From Gammaproteobacteria bacterium (lineage in GTDB: Bacteria > Pseudomonadota > Gammaproteobacteria > Enterobacterales > Kangiellaceae), in NCBI GenBank assembly GCA_013372875.1, contig JABXIW010000234.1:1-57559 (forward strand): a stretch of DNA of 57,559 nt, written 5' to 3'. The notes under the pieces were generated by a model. It saw nothing but the letters and a program-made list of their open reading frames with translations, had not been told where the DNA came from and searched no databases. A program made the translations under genes and the position numbers. Shown piece after piece: positions 38,644 through 47,558 of the stretch. The first letter of the stretch is position 1. Every line of letters starts with the position of its first letter.

Positions 38644-39408
38644 TTAATCCTTAGTTATTGGTTTACAAAAGTGGCGTTGATTTGCTCTTAACATCGGATA
38701 GCTAAACTTTATTCTGTAATCATGATCTTGTAGTAACTGAGCCATATTCTTCTTGTTAAACAGTCGTAAATGTTCAACCGCAATCACTTCGCGCCACGAC
38801 ATTAAATCTTTTGGAACTTTATAATGCCCAGTATCGGGGGTGGTTAGAAATAAAGTGGTATTCGGATGTGAAACTTTTCTGATAGCCTCTGTAAAACCAT
38901 GTATATCAGGAACGTGCTCGATAACTTCACTGCAATAAATGATGTCAAAGGTTAAGCCTTTGTTGGCGAATTCTTGAATTGTGGTGTTGTGATAGTTGCT
39001 TTGTGGATATTTCTTTTTGGCAAAACTTACCGCTTCGGCATTCAGTTCAATACCGTGCGATTCACATCCTAAACGGCGTGCACTTTCAGTGAAGTAACCA
39101 GCGTTAGAGCCTATATCTAAAAACTTGATTGGTTCTTTAATTCCTTTGAAAAAACGCTTAATTTTTGTGTAAAAAATGATCGGCATCAGCTTCAAAGTTT
39201 TACGGTGGATATTTCTTACGGTGAAACCGCCAGCGTAAGCTTGATCAAACAATTCTTGGCTAGGGACAACAGGATCAAAGATTAACTCGCAACTTAAACA
39301 GCGGTGATATTCAAAGGTTTCTCCCCAGGCTTTTTTGGTTCCAATAAGCGTTGATTCTTGGCTTTGGCATAAAGGGCAGCTTACTGACTGCATCGCTGAA
39401 TCGGTCAT
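38644..39408 (-). CDS. class I methyltransferase with N-terminal Cys pairs
   Basis: 254 residues. CPLCQS (11-16) and CLSCELIFDP (about 37-46) form a zinc-ribbon-like pair as in C-methyltransferases of the NDP-sugar/hypothetical Methyltransf_23 type. SAM motif FLDIGSNAGYFTESARRLG near 94; IIYCSEVIEHVPD near 153; FLTTPDTGHY. Substrate unknown. Six bases upstream of it on the same strand lies the RDD protein gene. Confidence 0.8.
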   Translation of the reverse strand: MTDSAMQSVSCPLCQSQESTLIGTKKAWGETFEYHRCLSCELIFDPVVPSQELFDQAYAGGFTVRNIHRKTLKLMPIIFYTKIKRFFKGIKEPIKFLDIGSNAGYFTESARRLGCESHGIELNAEAVSFAKKKYPQSNYHNTTIQEFANKGLTFDIIYCSEVIEHVPDIHGFTEAIRKVSHPNTTLFLTTPDTGHYKVPKDLMSWREVIAVEHLRLFNKKNMAQLLQDHDYRIKFSYPMLRANQRHFCKPITKD

Positions 39409-39414
39409 ATATTG

Positions 39415-39897
39415 CTATCCTTTCTTTAGAGATTCTGTTTTTTTCGGATCGGGCATGAGAACTACACGGGTGCCTGTAATCAAGTCATGCCAGCCGCGTT
39501 TTTGAGCATTGAACACGCTCGAAAGAATGCCAGCTCCAAAAATCGACAAAATGGCTCTGATGGTGGCTTGCCCCCAAGTGACTTTGGTGCCGTCAGTTTT
39601 GACCAAACGCAACTTCCAGGCACTCATGCCTACCGTTTGGCCTGATATTACATGGTTGTAGACAAAATAGAGTAAGACCAGAATCCAAGGCGTAATCATG
39701 TAGTAAAGGTAAGCTGGGTGTTCACGCCAACTAGTATCAGCTAACCAGTCTTGGTTTCCACCAATAATCCAGCGGATCAAAGGTGAGGTAAAAGTTACCC
39801 ATAAGAAATAAATAGCAATGGCAATCAAGGCATCATAAAGCCAAGCGCCTAGCTTCTTGCCAAGTGGGGCGGGTGTGGTAACAACAGAGCTACTCAT
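39415..39897 (-). CDS. RDD-family membrane protein
   Basis: About 160 residues with the RDD pattern: an Arg/Asp-like first helix (KKLGAWLYDALIAIAIYFLW), three membrane spans, GQTVGMSAWKLRLVKTDG before the last part, and a C-terminal KRGWHDLITGTRVV. The ATG at 39897 begins MSSSVVTTPAPLGKK and lies after a promoter-like TACACT. An upstream ATG (39948) would add 17 residues unlike the family. Confidence 0.82.
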   Translation of the reverse strand: MSSSVVTTPAPLGKKLGAWLYDALIAIAIYFLWVTFTSPLIRWIIGGNQDWLADTSWREHPAYLYYMITPWILVLLYFVYNHVISGQTVGMSAWKLRLVKTDGTKVTWGQATIRAILSIFGAGILSSVFNAQKRGWHDLITGTRVVLMPDPKKTESLKKG

Positions 39898-40053
39898 AGT
39901 TAAATGACCAATTTCAAAGTTGGCGCTAGTGTAGCAAAAGACATTCATTCTAACTAGTCACTGAGTTTCGTATTAAGAAATTGTCAATTGGGCTTTCGAT
40001 AGGTTGTTTTTCTTGTTATAACCGAAGCAAGTTTAACTAGGTATTACTTGAAG

Positions 40054-41844
40054 ATGAAAACGATAAAGATGGTACTTTGTGTGGTCTTGCTAGGCAGCAG
40101 CCAGTGGCTAGTGGCCGCTGATTCGAAGGAAAGATCTAATGATGCTGATAAGCTGCATCAACTTTTTGATGATGTTTCGGCTTATCAATTGACTTTAAAC
40201 CCAATTACCGCGGCCAATCAAGGTGATGACTCGGCAAAGGGTAAGTTGGCTGATGTGTCGCCCGCAGCCTATGACCAGCAATTTGAAAAATATAATGCCT
40301 TTAAGCAACTTCTATTAAATATTGATAGTGCCAAGTTAGATAAAACTGATCGGGTCAGCCATCAGATGATGTTGCGCGAGTTAGAAGTACGCTTGTCTGA
40401 TATAGAGCATAAAACTTATCAAATGCCGCTTAATTCGGAATATGGTTTCCATATTCCTGTCGCTGGTATTGCTAATCAACTGCGTTTTAGAAGCCTAGCT
40501 GACTACGAAAATTACTTAACTTTGCTCGAACAGATGCCAAAGTTGTTTGCACAAAATATTGAAAACATGCGGGCAGGCTTAAAGCGTGGTTTCAGCGTGC
40601 CGAAAGCTGTTCTAGCAGGTTATAGTGATAGCATTAAGGCATATATTCAAGATGATCCAACCAAGAGTGTTTGGTATCGACCTTTTGACTCAATATCTGA
40701 CTCGATTACCGAACAGCAAGCACAAGAGCTGCAGAACAAAGCTAAAAACATAATTCAGAATAAAGTTATTAGCCAATACCGAAGCTACTTAGAATTCTTT
40801 GAAAAGAATTACTATCCCAATGCAAAAAAGACCATTGCCGCGACCGATTATCCAGATGGAAAAGCATTCTATAAAGCGCAAATTAAGCGCTATACCACTT
40901 TGGATTTAACGGCAGAAGAAATCCATGAAATAGGGCGCCAAGAAGTTAAACGTATTCGTGAAGAAATGGAACAGGTGATTCAAGATACTGGCTTCGGAGG
41001 AACTTTTGCAGAGTTTTTGCACTTTCTACGAACCGATCCACAGTTTTATGCAAAGACTCCAGAAGAGTTGTTAAAAGAAGCAGCTTACATTTCTAAAAAA
41101 ATGGATCATAAGTTACCCAAGTTTTTTGGCAAGCTGCCGCGCCAACCTTATGGAGTTGTGCCAGTAGCGCCTGAAATTGCCCCGAAATACACAACCGGTC
41201 GTTATTCTGGAGCGCCTTTAGATAGTGATAGAGCAGGGGAGTATTGGGTTAATACCTATGCGTTAGATAAGCGTCCTTTATATAATTTGGAAGCGCTATC
41301 ATTACACGAAGCTGTGCCAGGCCATCATTTGCAAATAGCGCTTTCAAAAGAGTTAACGGACTTGCCTAAGTTCCGCCAAAACACTTACATTTCAGCTTTT
41401 GGTGAAGGTTGGGGGCTTTACTCTGAGCGACTCGGTTTAGAAGCTGGCTTTTATACTGATCCTTACTCAAACTTTGGTCGATTAACCTATGAAATGTGGC
41501 GCGCCATGCGTTTGGTAGTGGATACAGGTATGCATGCGATGGGCATGAGTCGTGATGAAGCCATTAAATTGATGGAAGAAAATACGGCGCTTTCTACCCA
41601 CAATGTGCGAACCGAAATTGATCGCTACATCAGCTGGCCAGGACAAGCGCTTTCTTATAAGTTGGGGGAGATTAAAATTCGTGAGCTTCGTGCCAAAGCA
41701 GAAACGGAACTCGGAGAAGATTTTGATATCCGTAAGTTTCATGATGCCGTACTTGGACAAGGCTCAGTTCCGCTATCAGTATTAGAAGCACAGATTTATG
41801 ACTTTATTATGGAGCAAAAAATGGAGTCTGCTGAAAAGGATTGA
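40054..41844 (+). CDS. DUF885-family putative metallopeptidase, secreted
   Basis: About 596 residues. Signal peptide MKTIKMVLCVVLLGSSQWLVAA (a TTG two codons earlier is a possible start, with AGG six bases upstream). The catalytic-looking segment LHEAVPGHHLQIAL near residue 418 has the HExxxGHH arrangement of this family, followed by FGEGWGLYSERLG (second Glu). DUF885 proteins are thought to be zinc peptidases; substrate unknown. Monocistronic. Confidence 0.85.
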   Translation: MKTIKMVLCVVLLGSSQWLVAADSKERSNDADKLHQLFDDVSAYQLTLNPITAANQGDDSAKGKLADVSPAAYDQQFEKYNAFKQLLLNIDSAKLDKTDRVSHQMMLRELEVRLSDIEHKTYQMPLNSEYGFHIPVAGIANQLRFRSLADYENYLTLLEQMPKLFAQNIENMRAGLKRGFSVPKAVLAGYSDSIKAYIQDDPTKSVWYRPFDSISDSITEQQAQELQNKAKNIIQNKVISQYRSYLEFFEKNYYPNAKKTIAATDYPDGKAFYKAQIKRYTTLDLTAEEIHEIGRQEVKRIREEMEQVIQDTGFGGTFAEFLHFLRTDPQFYAKTPEELLKEAAYISKKMDHKLPKFFGKLPRQPYGVVPVAPEIAPKYTTGRYSGAPLDSDRAGEYWVNTYALDKRPLYNLEALSLHEAVPGHHLQIALSKELTDLPKFRQNTYISAFGEGWGLYSERLGLEAGFYTDPYSNFGRLTYEMWRAMRLVVDTGMHAMGMSRDEAIKLMEENTALSTHNVRTEIDRYISWPGQALSYKLGEIKIRELRAKAETELGEDFDIRKFHDAVLGQGSVPLSVLEAQIYDFIMEQKMESAEKD

Positions 41845-41868
41845 TGATTTTTTTCAATGAAACTTAGA

Positions 41869-41902
41869 CTTAAAAGTCTCGATATGAAGCGAGGCTTTTA
41901 AG
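41869..41902 (+). other. stem-loop after the DUF885 gene
   Basis: CTTAAAAGTCTCG (41869-41881) pairs with CGAGGCTTTTAAG (41890-41902) over 13 positions with a single G-T; 8-base loop. No T run follows, so it is not a standard terminator; it may protect the 3' end of the message. Confidence 0.5.
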
Positions 41903-41980
41903 AGCAGTGATTAATAGATCATTCACACTAGTTTCACTTCCTAAAGCCGATAATCAACAAAATTTTATTTTTCTAAGCTT

Positions 41981-43135
41981 ATGATAAATAAAGAAGTTAT
42001 CCCTAGTCTGTTACTTATAGCAAGCACAGTTTTGGCTTTACTTGTGGCTAATACGGCTCTTGTTAAATATTATAACTTACTCATAGATATACCTTTTTCA
42101 ATCAGCCTAGGAGATTTTCAATTAAGTAAGCCTTTGTTGTTATGGATTAACGACGGGTTGATGGCGGTATTTTTCTTTTTACTTGGGTTAGAGCTCAAAA
42201 GAGAAGTCGTAGAGGGAAAACTATCGAAGCCTGCTGATATGGCGCTGCCTGGTGCTGCTGCCGTAGGCGGAATGCTTGTTCCTGCTTTTATTTATACCGC
42301 TATTAATTGGCAAGATCCGGTTGCTTTGCAAGGTTGGGCAATTCCAGCCGCGACAGATATTGCCTTTGCGTTAGGTGTTTTGGCACTGATTGGCAAAGCT
42401 ATACCGACAAGCCTTAAAGTTTTTTTGATCTCACTAGCAATTATTGATGATATCGGCGCCATTTTAATTATAGCGATTTTCTACACCAGTAAAATCTCTA
42501 TCCTATCCCTTATCATTGGCTTTGTTTGTATGGTGCTTTTGTTTATTTTTAATCGATTGAATATTTATAAACTAGCGCCTTACATGATTGTAGGTTTAAT
42601 AATGTGGGTTGCGGTTTTGAAATCAGGAGTTCATGCCACCTTGGCTGGGGTGGTACTGGCGTTGTTTATCCCTATTAAATCAAGAGAGCATTCTGATTAC
42701 TCCCCAGCGAAAAGATTAGAGCGGGATTTACATGGCTTTGTAGTGTTATTTATTATCCCTTTGTTCGCTTTTGTAAATTCTGGTGTTGAGTTAAAAGGTA
42801 TGTCCTTAGGTAATGTATTACACCCAATTACTTTAGGGATTATAGTAGGGTTAGTTGTCGGCAAGCAGATTGGGGTCTTTTTATTTTCGTATGTCGCGGT
42901 TAAGCTCGGCTTTGCAAGGTTGCCGTCGGATATGAGCTGGAAAATGGTTTATGGTGTCTCGGTTATTTGCGGTATCGGTTTCACGATGAGTTTATTTATC
43001 GGCTCTTTGGCTTTTGAGGAAACAGGTGTTAATTTACTAGTCGATGAGAGACTGGGCATCTTGATGGCTTCACTAATTTCAGGTGTTTTCGGTTATTACA
43101 TTTTAAAACGCGCGGTTAAGCCAAACAGTTACTAA
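41981..43135 (+). CDS. nhaA: Na+/H+ antiporter NhaA
   Basis: 384 residues (E. coli 388), about 12 membrane spans. Ion-site acids are present: Asp126 in AATDIAFALG and Asp156-Asp157 in IIDDIGAIL. C-terminal GIGFTMSLFIGSLAF is typical. It exports Na+ in exchange for protons, in line with a marine or saline habitat. Sixteen bases before a response regulator gene, likely one transcript. Confidence 0.97.
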   Translation: MINKEVIPSLLLIASTVLALLVANTALVKYYNLLIDIPFSISLGDFQLSKPLLLWINDGLMAVFFFLLGLELKREVVEGKLSKPADMALPGAAAVGGMLVPAFIYTAINWQDPVALQGWAIPAATDIAFALGVLALIGKAIPTSLKVFLISLAIIDDIGAILIIAIFYTSKISILSLIIGFVCMVLLFIFNRLNIYKLAPYMIVGLIMWVAVLKSGVHATLAGVVLALFIPIKSREHSDYSPAKRLERDLHGFVVLFIIPLFAFVNSGVELKGMSLGNVLHPITLGIIVGLVVGKQIGVFLFSYVAVKLGFARLPSDMSWKMVYGVSVICGIGFTMSLFIGSLAFEETGVNLLVDERLGILMASLISGVFGYYILKRAVKPNSY

Positions 43136-43151
43136 TAGGGACGAGTATTTA

Positions 43152-43829
43152 ATGTCATACAGTGTTTTATTGGTGGAAGACCATAAAGAGTTATCAGCAA
43201 CAACTGGTGAGTATCTTGAGCTTTGCGGCTATATTGTTGATTATGCGATGGATGGTAATGCAGGTTTAAATCTAGCTCTAGAAAATACGTATGATGCACT
43301 TATCTTGGATGTAATGCTGCCAGGTATTGATGGCTTTGAAATTTGTCAAAAAGTCCGAAAAGAAGGTAAGTCTGATATTCCAATATTAATGTTAACTGCG
43401 CGAGATCAATTGGAGGATAAACTTGATGGGTTTGATGCTGGTGCCGATGATTATCTGATTAAGCCATTTGACTTTGAAGAATTAGAAGCTCGTTTGAAGG
43501 CTATTATTCGTCGCTATAAAGGTGATCTAGACGCAAAAACTTTAGTTATCGAAAAGCTAGAACTTGATCCAAGCACTATGCAGGTCACACGTGAAGGTCG
43601 ATTGTTAAAATTATCACCAACGGGTCTGCATATTTTGAAGTATTTGATGAGGAAGTCCCCTGAGCTTGTCACTAGAGATGAGCTAGAACGTGAATTATGG
43701 GGAGATATGCCACCCAACAGCGATGTTTTAAGGAGCCACTTATACAATTTAAGGAAAGTGGTTGATAAACCATTTGATAAGCAGCTGATACAGACCATAC
43801 CTGGCCTTGGTTTAAAAATAATTGCTTGA
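43152..43829 (+). CDS. OmpR-family response regulator
   Basis: 225 residues. Receiver domain with phospho-acceptor Asp53 (LILDVMLPGIDG), acidic pair in VEDHKE, Thr in MLTARD and Lys in DYLIKPFDF. C-terminal winged-helix DNA-binding domain (ELVTRDELERELWGD; LRSHLYNLRKVVD). Follows nhaA and faces a histidine kinase gene end to end (stops seven bases apart), its likely partner. Confidence 0.93.
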   Translation: MSYSVLLVEDHKELSATTGEYLELCGYIVDYAMDGNAGLNLALENTYDALILDVMLPGIDGFEICQKVRKEGKSDIPILMLTARDQLEDKLDGFDAGADDYLIKPFDFEELEARLKAIIRRYKGDLDAKTLVIEKLELDPSTMQVTREGRLLKLSPTGLHILKYLMRKSPELVTRDELERELWGDMPPNSDVLRSHLYNLRKVVDKPFDKQLIQTIPGLGLKIIA

Positions 43830-43836
43830 TTTTTAT

Positions 43837-45132
43837 CTACTTGATCAAAGTTAAGGAAACTTTTGTTCCTATACCTTTTTCACTAGAAACCTTAATATCC
43901 CAACCAAGCTGGTCACAAATTCTTTTAACGATAGACAGACCCAAACCAAAACCTTTTACCTCGGTTGATTGACGATCTGCACGAAAAAATGGCTCGAATA
44001 TCCTTGCTAGAGACTCTTCTGAGATGCCTTTGCCGGTATCGACTACTGACAGGGTGTCTTCATTGATAATGACTTTTATTTCACCACTGCGAGTATAGTT
44101 AAAGGCATTCATCAAAATGTTGTTAATACATATGGTTAATAATCGCTCAGGAACTTTTGCGTTGAATCTAGTCTTAGACTCTAAGGTGGTTGTTATAGCT
44201 TTGTCAGTAAAAAGTTTTTTAATTTGATCAAGTTGTTGTTGAGCTAATTGGTTTATGGATATTGGTTCTTCGGATATTTTTGGCTCTTGATTTCTTGATA
44301 GCAATAAAAGTGCCTCTAATAGCTCCTCCATTTCAAGCACCATAGGCTTCATTCTAGACACTATTCTTTGCTGCTTATCGGATAAATCGTGCTTAGATAA
44401 CAGTGATATTGAGCCTTTAAGTACCGCTAATGGTGTGCGAAGCTCATGGCTTGCGTAGCGAGTGAAGTTATTTTCTCTTTGTACATATAGCTCTACCTGT
44501 TCTGCATACTGCTCAAATGCGTCCAACAAAGTTAGTACTTCTGCATCAGCATTTTTTTCAATTTCAGTAAAGTTTAACCGTATATCTGAATGTTCGGATA
44601 CGGTCGTTTCTTCCATCAGCCTTGATAGCTTAACAACAGGTGAAATAGCCCTTTTTGAAAGCATGTAGCTAATCCAGGCAGGTAGGTAAATGATTAGGAG
44701 CACAAATGCCAAGGGTGCTATTCCAAAATAAAATGCTAGCCTTGAAACCTGACCTTCTTCAAAAACTAAAAATAAACGTTTGCCAAAATTTTCTGAAACA
44801 TGAACTAATGGTTTTTTGGTTTGAGACTCAAGGCGCTGATAACCTATCGGCATTTTGGAAATTGCTTCTGGAACTGAGGTATAGTCATTCTTCTGGGTAT
44901 CTGCAATGTAGCCAGTTAGGTTCAAGGTTTGCGGCAGCTTGAATTGATTGTCCTTTTCATAATGCTCCCAAAAAAAACGCGCTTCACCTTCTAGCGCTTC
45001 TTTAATAAGAACATTCTCTACTACCTTTGCAGCTCCATAAACGCTCAAAATGGTCACTAAGCTAATTAAGGTGAGCTGTATGGCCATTACCTTAATAAGT
45101 TTGCGGTGTATTCCTGGAGCGTTTTTCTTCAT
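43837..45132 (-). CDS. membrane sensor histidine kinase
   Basis: 431 residues. Membrane spans near 14-36 and 133-155 enclose a periplasmic sensor of about 95 residues without a known ligand domain. A HAMP-like linker, His229 in ASHELRTPLAVLKG, N box NNILMNAFNYT, G1 VVDTGKGI and G2 GFGLGLSIVK follow. It is the last gene of the lipid operon (five bases after the coclaurine-type methyltransferase), and faces an OmpR-type regulator. Confidence 0.93.
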   Translation of the reverse strand: MKKNAPGIHRKLIKVMAIQLTLISLVTILSVYGAAKVVENVLIKEALEGEARFFWEHYEKDNQFKLPQTLNLTGYIADTQKNDYTSVPEAISKMPIGYQRLESQTKKPLVHVSENFGKRLFLVFEEGQVSRLAFYFGIAPLAFVLLIIYLPAWISYMLSKRAISPVVKLSRLMEETTVSEHSDIRLNFTEIEKNADAEVLTLLDAFEQYAEQVELYVQRENNFTRYASHELRTPLAVLKGSISLLSKHDLSDKQQRIVSRMKPMVLEMEELLEALLLLSRNQEPKISEEPISINQLAQQQLDQIKKLFTDKAITTTLESKTRFNAKVPERLLTICINNILMNAFNYTRSGEIKVIINEDTLSVVDTGKGISEESLARIFEPFFRADRQSTEVKGFGLGLSIVKRICDQLGWDIKVSSEKGIGTKVSLTLIK

Positions 45133-45137
45133 AAAGG

Positions 45138-46172
45138 CTATTTTTTACTAAATAGGTAGTGCGCAACCATCCATTCATTACCATTAGCATAGCCGAATAA
45201 TTCAGCACAAGCCATAAAGAATATTCGCCATCTTTGGAACCATAGTTTTGCGAAGTCAGCGCCATAGCAGGCTTCAAATACAGGCATAATTTGATCTTTG
45301 TTTTTATCCATATTTGCAAGCCAAGCATTTGATGTCTTTTCATAATGGGTGCCACTTAATAGCCAGCGTTGCTCGAGAATTAGTTTGTCCTGAAAATGGA
45401 GAAAAGTATCCGCTGCAGGCATTTGTCCCCCACTAAAAAAATATCTTCCCATCCAGTTATCATCGCCTTCTTCATCGTATGGATACATTAAATATCGATG
45501 ACAAAAAATATGCAGGAATGCCTTGCCATCATCTTTTAGCCATTGGTTAACCTTTGAAAATAGTTCTTGGTAATTTCTAACGTGCTCAAACATCTCAATG
45601 GAAACTACGCGATCATGCAACTTGTTAGGCTCGAACTGGTTAATATCACAGGTGATGATGTTGATATTGTTGAGTCCTCTTTCCTGAGCTTGCTGCTGAA
45701 TAAACTCGCGCTGCGAGTTAGAATTCGAAACTCCTGTAATTTGGCTGTTCGGATATTTGCTAGCCAAGTAGAGAGTTAAGGAACCCCAGCCACATCCAAG
45801 TTCTAATATTTCTTGGCCGTCGATAAACTGTCCTCTTTGGCAATACAGCTCTAACATGGCTACTTCGGCTTCGGTTAATGATAGTGTATTGGGGCTCCAG
45901 TATGAGCTGCTGTATTTAAGATTTGAACCCAGCGCATAGTGATAGAACTCTGCTGGGACTTCATAATGTTGCTGGTTAGCTTCATCAGTCTTAATAGCGA
46001 TTTTGCTTTGCTTCAGTTCTAATAAAAATTCGTGAAACCGATCAGATTGAGCCTCACAATCATCGGAAAACTCTTCTAGCAACCTTTGCTTACAAAGCTT
46101 TCTAATTCCGCTTCTAATTAGCGTATCAGGCATTAAGCCTTTTTCAACGAGTTTAATTGCTTGGCCTATCAT
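45138..46172 (-). CDS. Cfa-like SAM methyltransferase, coclaurine N-methyltransferase type
   Basis: 344 residues. HYEVPAEFYHYALGSNLKYSSSYW, SAM motif ILELGCGWGSLTLYLA (about 122-137), GVSNSNSQREFI and VSIEMFEHVRNY place it in the Mycolic-acid-cyclopropane-synthase superfamily, in the branch that resembles plant coclaurine N-methyltransferases rather than true Cfa. It likely methylates an unsaturated acyl chain or a related lipid; not shown. Overlaps the preceding gene by four bases (ATGA). Confidence 0.82.
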   Translation of the reverse strand: MIGQAIKLVEKGLMPDTLIRSGIRKLCKQRLLEEFSDDCEAQSDRFHEFLLELKQSKIAIKTDEANQQHYEVPAEFYHYALGSNLKYSSSYWSPNTLSLTEAEVAMLELYCQRGQFIDGQEILELGCGWGSLTLYLASKYPNSQITGVSNSNSQREFIQQQAQERGLNNINIITCDINQFEPNKLHDRVVSIEMFEHVRNYQELFSKVNQWLKDDGKAFLHIFCHRYLMYPYDEEGDDNWMGRYFFSGGQMPAADTFLHFQDKLILEQRWLLSGTHYEKTSNAWLANMDKNKDQIMPVFEACYGADFAKLWFQRWRIFFMACAELFGYANGNEWMVAHYLFSKK

Positions 46173-46990
46173 GGAGCCTCCTTTAATACTTTAGGTTTGC
46201 CTAAAAAAAACATATTGGTAGTTTTTTGATAGCGACGATAAGCGTCGCCCTTACTTCGAATGTTTTGCTCTTCATTAAATGGAATACCTGTTAATTTGAA
46301 TAAAAAGATTAACATCACAAAAGGCGCCAGCAATAATATAAGGCCATCAATTGTCAGATGGGTTTCTAATGAGAATCCAATCAGCGGATAACAGAACCAG
46401 TGTATCCATTCAAAAAAGTAATTTGGGTGTCGCGAGTATTTCCACAACCCGACATTGCACACACCTTTATGCCCACTTTTTTTAAACTGGCTTAATTGCC
46501 AATCAGCAACAGTGACGCCTATCAAGGATACGCAGAGCAAGAGTATTGCTGCCATATCAAAGGCGCTGAATGTTTGTTCAAGATTGCTGATAATATAAGC
46601 GGGATAACTAAAGAACCACGCTAAAAGAGCTTGAAATAAAAAGAAAAATAACAGCTTGGTTTGTAGAGGTGCTATGCCATTTGCTTGCCAGTGCTTTCTT
46701 AAAGCCTGATAGCGACCATCTTCATGGTTAATTTGATATCTAGAAATAAGGTGCCAAGCAAGTCGTGAGTACCAAAGAATTGGGACTAATAAAATGATAC
46801 TGCTATGAAACTTTTCTCCTTGTGCCGTAAAAAAGTAAACTAGGGCACAAGTTACTATTAGTATCGTCCAACTGATATCAACAATATCTGTATTATTTGT
46901 CTTCCATTGCCATAGCCAGCTAATAAACTGCACCAACAAACACAAGCCAGCAGTTATCAGAAGTGGATGCAGGGCTTCGAGACTAGGCAT
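46169..46990 (-). CDS. DUF1295 / steroid-5-alpha-reductase-like membrane protein
   Basis: 273 residues with about seven membrane spans. The family motif VGLWKYSRHPNYFFEW (about 178-193) and the C-terminal TGIPFNEEQNIRSKGDAYRRYQ match DUF1295, related to isoprenylcysteine methyltransferases and steroid reductases. Probably reduces or modifies a lipid double bond; inference only. Overlaps DUF2878 by eight bases. Confidence 0.85.
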   Translation of the reverse strand: MPSLEALHPLLITAGLCLLVQFISWLWQWKTNNTDIVDISWTILIVTCALVYFFTAQGEKFHSSIILLVPILWYSRLAWHLISRYQINHEDGRYQALRKHWQANGIAPLQTKLLFFFLFQALLAWFFSYPAYIISNLEQTFSAFDMAAILLLCVSLIGVTVADWQLSQFKKSGHKGVCNVGLWKYSRHPNYFFEWIHWFCYPLIGFSLETHLTIDGLILLLAPFVMLIFLFKLTGIPFNEEQNIRSKGDAYRRYQKTTNMFFLGKPKVLKEAP

Positions 46991-47558
46991 GATAAGGACC
47001 CGCTTTGTTGATAGGTTTGTTTCTTGAAAGCAAATGGCTTGTTATTAATATAATTCCCATTACCAAGCCCCAGCTGAGAGCTAACAAAGGCAGTGCTAAT
47101 TTAGTATTGTGTATTTGAATTGCTCCTAACCTTTCTGCTGCCAGGTAAGACAGAGGGCCTCCCAAGGCTCCAAAAGCAATGGCTAATTTAGGGTGGTCAA
47201 ATACCCATTTCATAGAGCTGTTCAGAGAAAGTGCAAAGGTAATCCAAAGTATGCCAATCCAATATGGCGCTAAGAAGTTAAAGGGCAAAGACTCTTTGTA
47301 TTCTACAACTTGAAACCAAGCCCATAGGCTGTCTATCAGCAAGCCAGTGGGTAACAAAATCAAAGTGAAAATAATGTCTGCTAAGCTGCGATTACTGGGG
47401 CATAACTGCCAATAGATAAGGGCAGCAAACAAAATAAAAGCACTTATCATTGTGCCATTAGCGGCACCTAATACACATGCAAACCAAATGCCTTGGAATA
47501 AGACAAAGTTGATAGTCTTGTTCAGCGAAATGTTTTTTAATGTTGTAGAGATAGCCAT
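46983..47558 (-). CDS. DUF2878-family membrane protein
   Basis: 191 residues, about five or six membrane spans, FVLFQGIWFACVLGAANG at the start and GGPLSYLAAERLGAI near residue 135, as in DUF2878 proteins. Function unknown, but the family is seen beside cfa-type genes. Its start overlaps the end of cfa by 22 bases. Confidence 0.78.
   Translation of the reverse strand: MAISTTLKNISLNKTINFVLFQGIWFACVLGAANGTMISAFILFAALIYWQLCPSNRSLADIIFTLILLPTGLLIDSLWAWFQVVEYKESLPFNFLAPYWIGILWITFALSLNSSMKWVFDHPKLAIAFGALGGPLSYLAAERLGAIQIHNTKLALPLLALSWGLVMGIILITSHLLSRNKPINKAGPYHA

Noticed and set aside
41869..41902. Terminator after the DUF885 gene
   Set aside because: Strong stem, but no T run on either side; listed only as a stem-loop.
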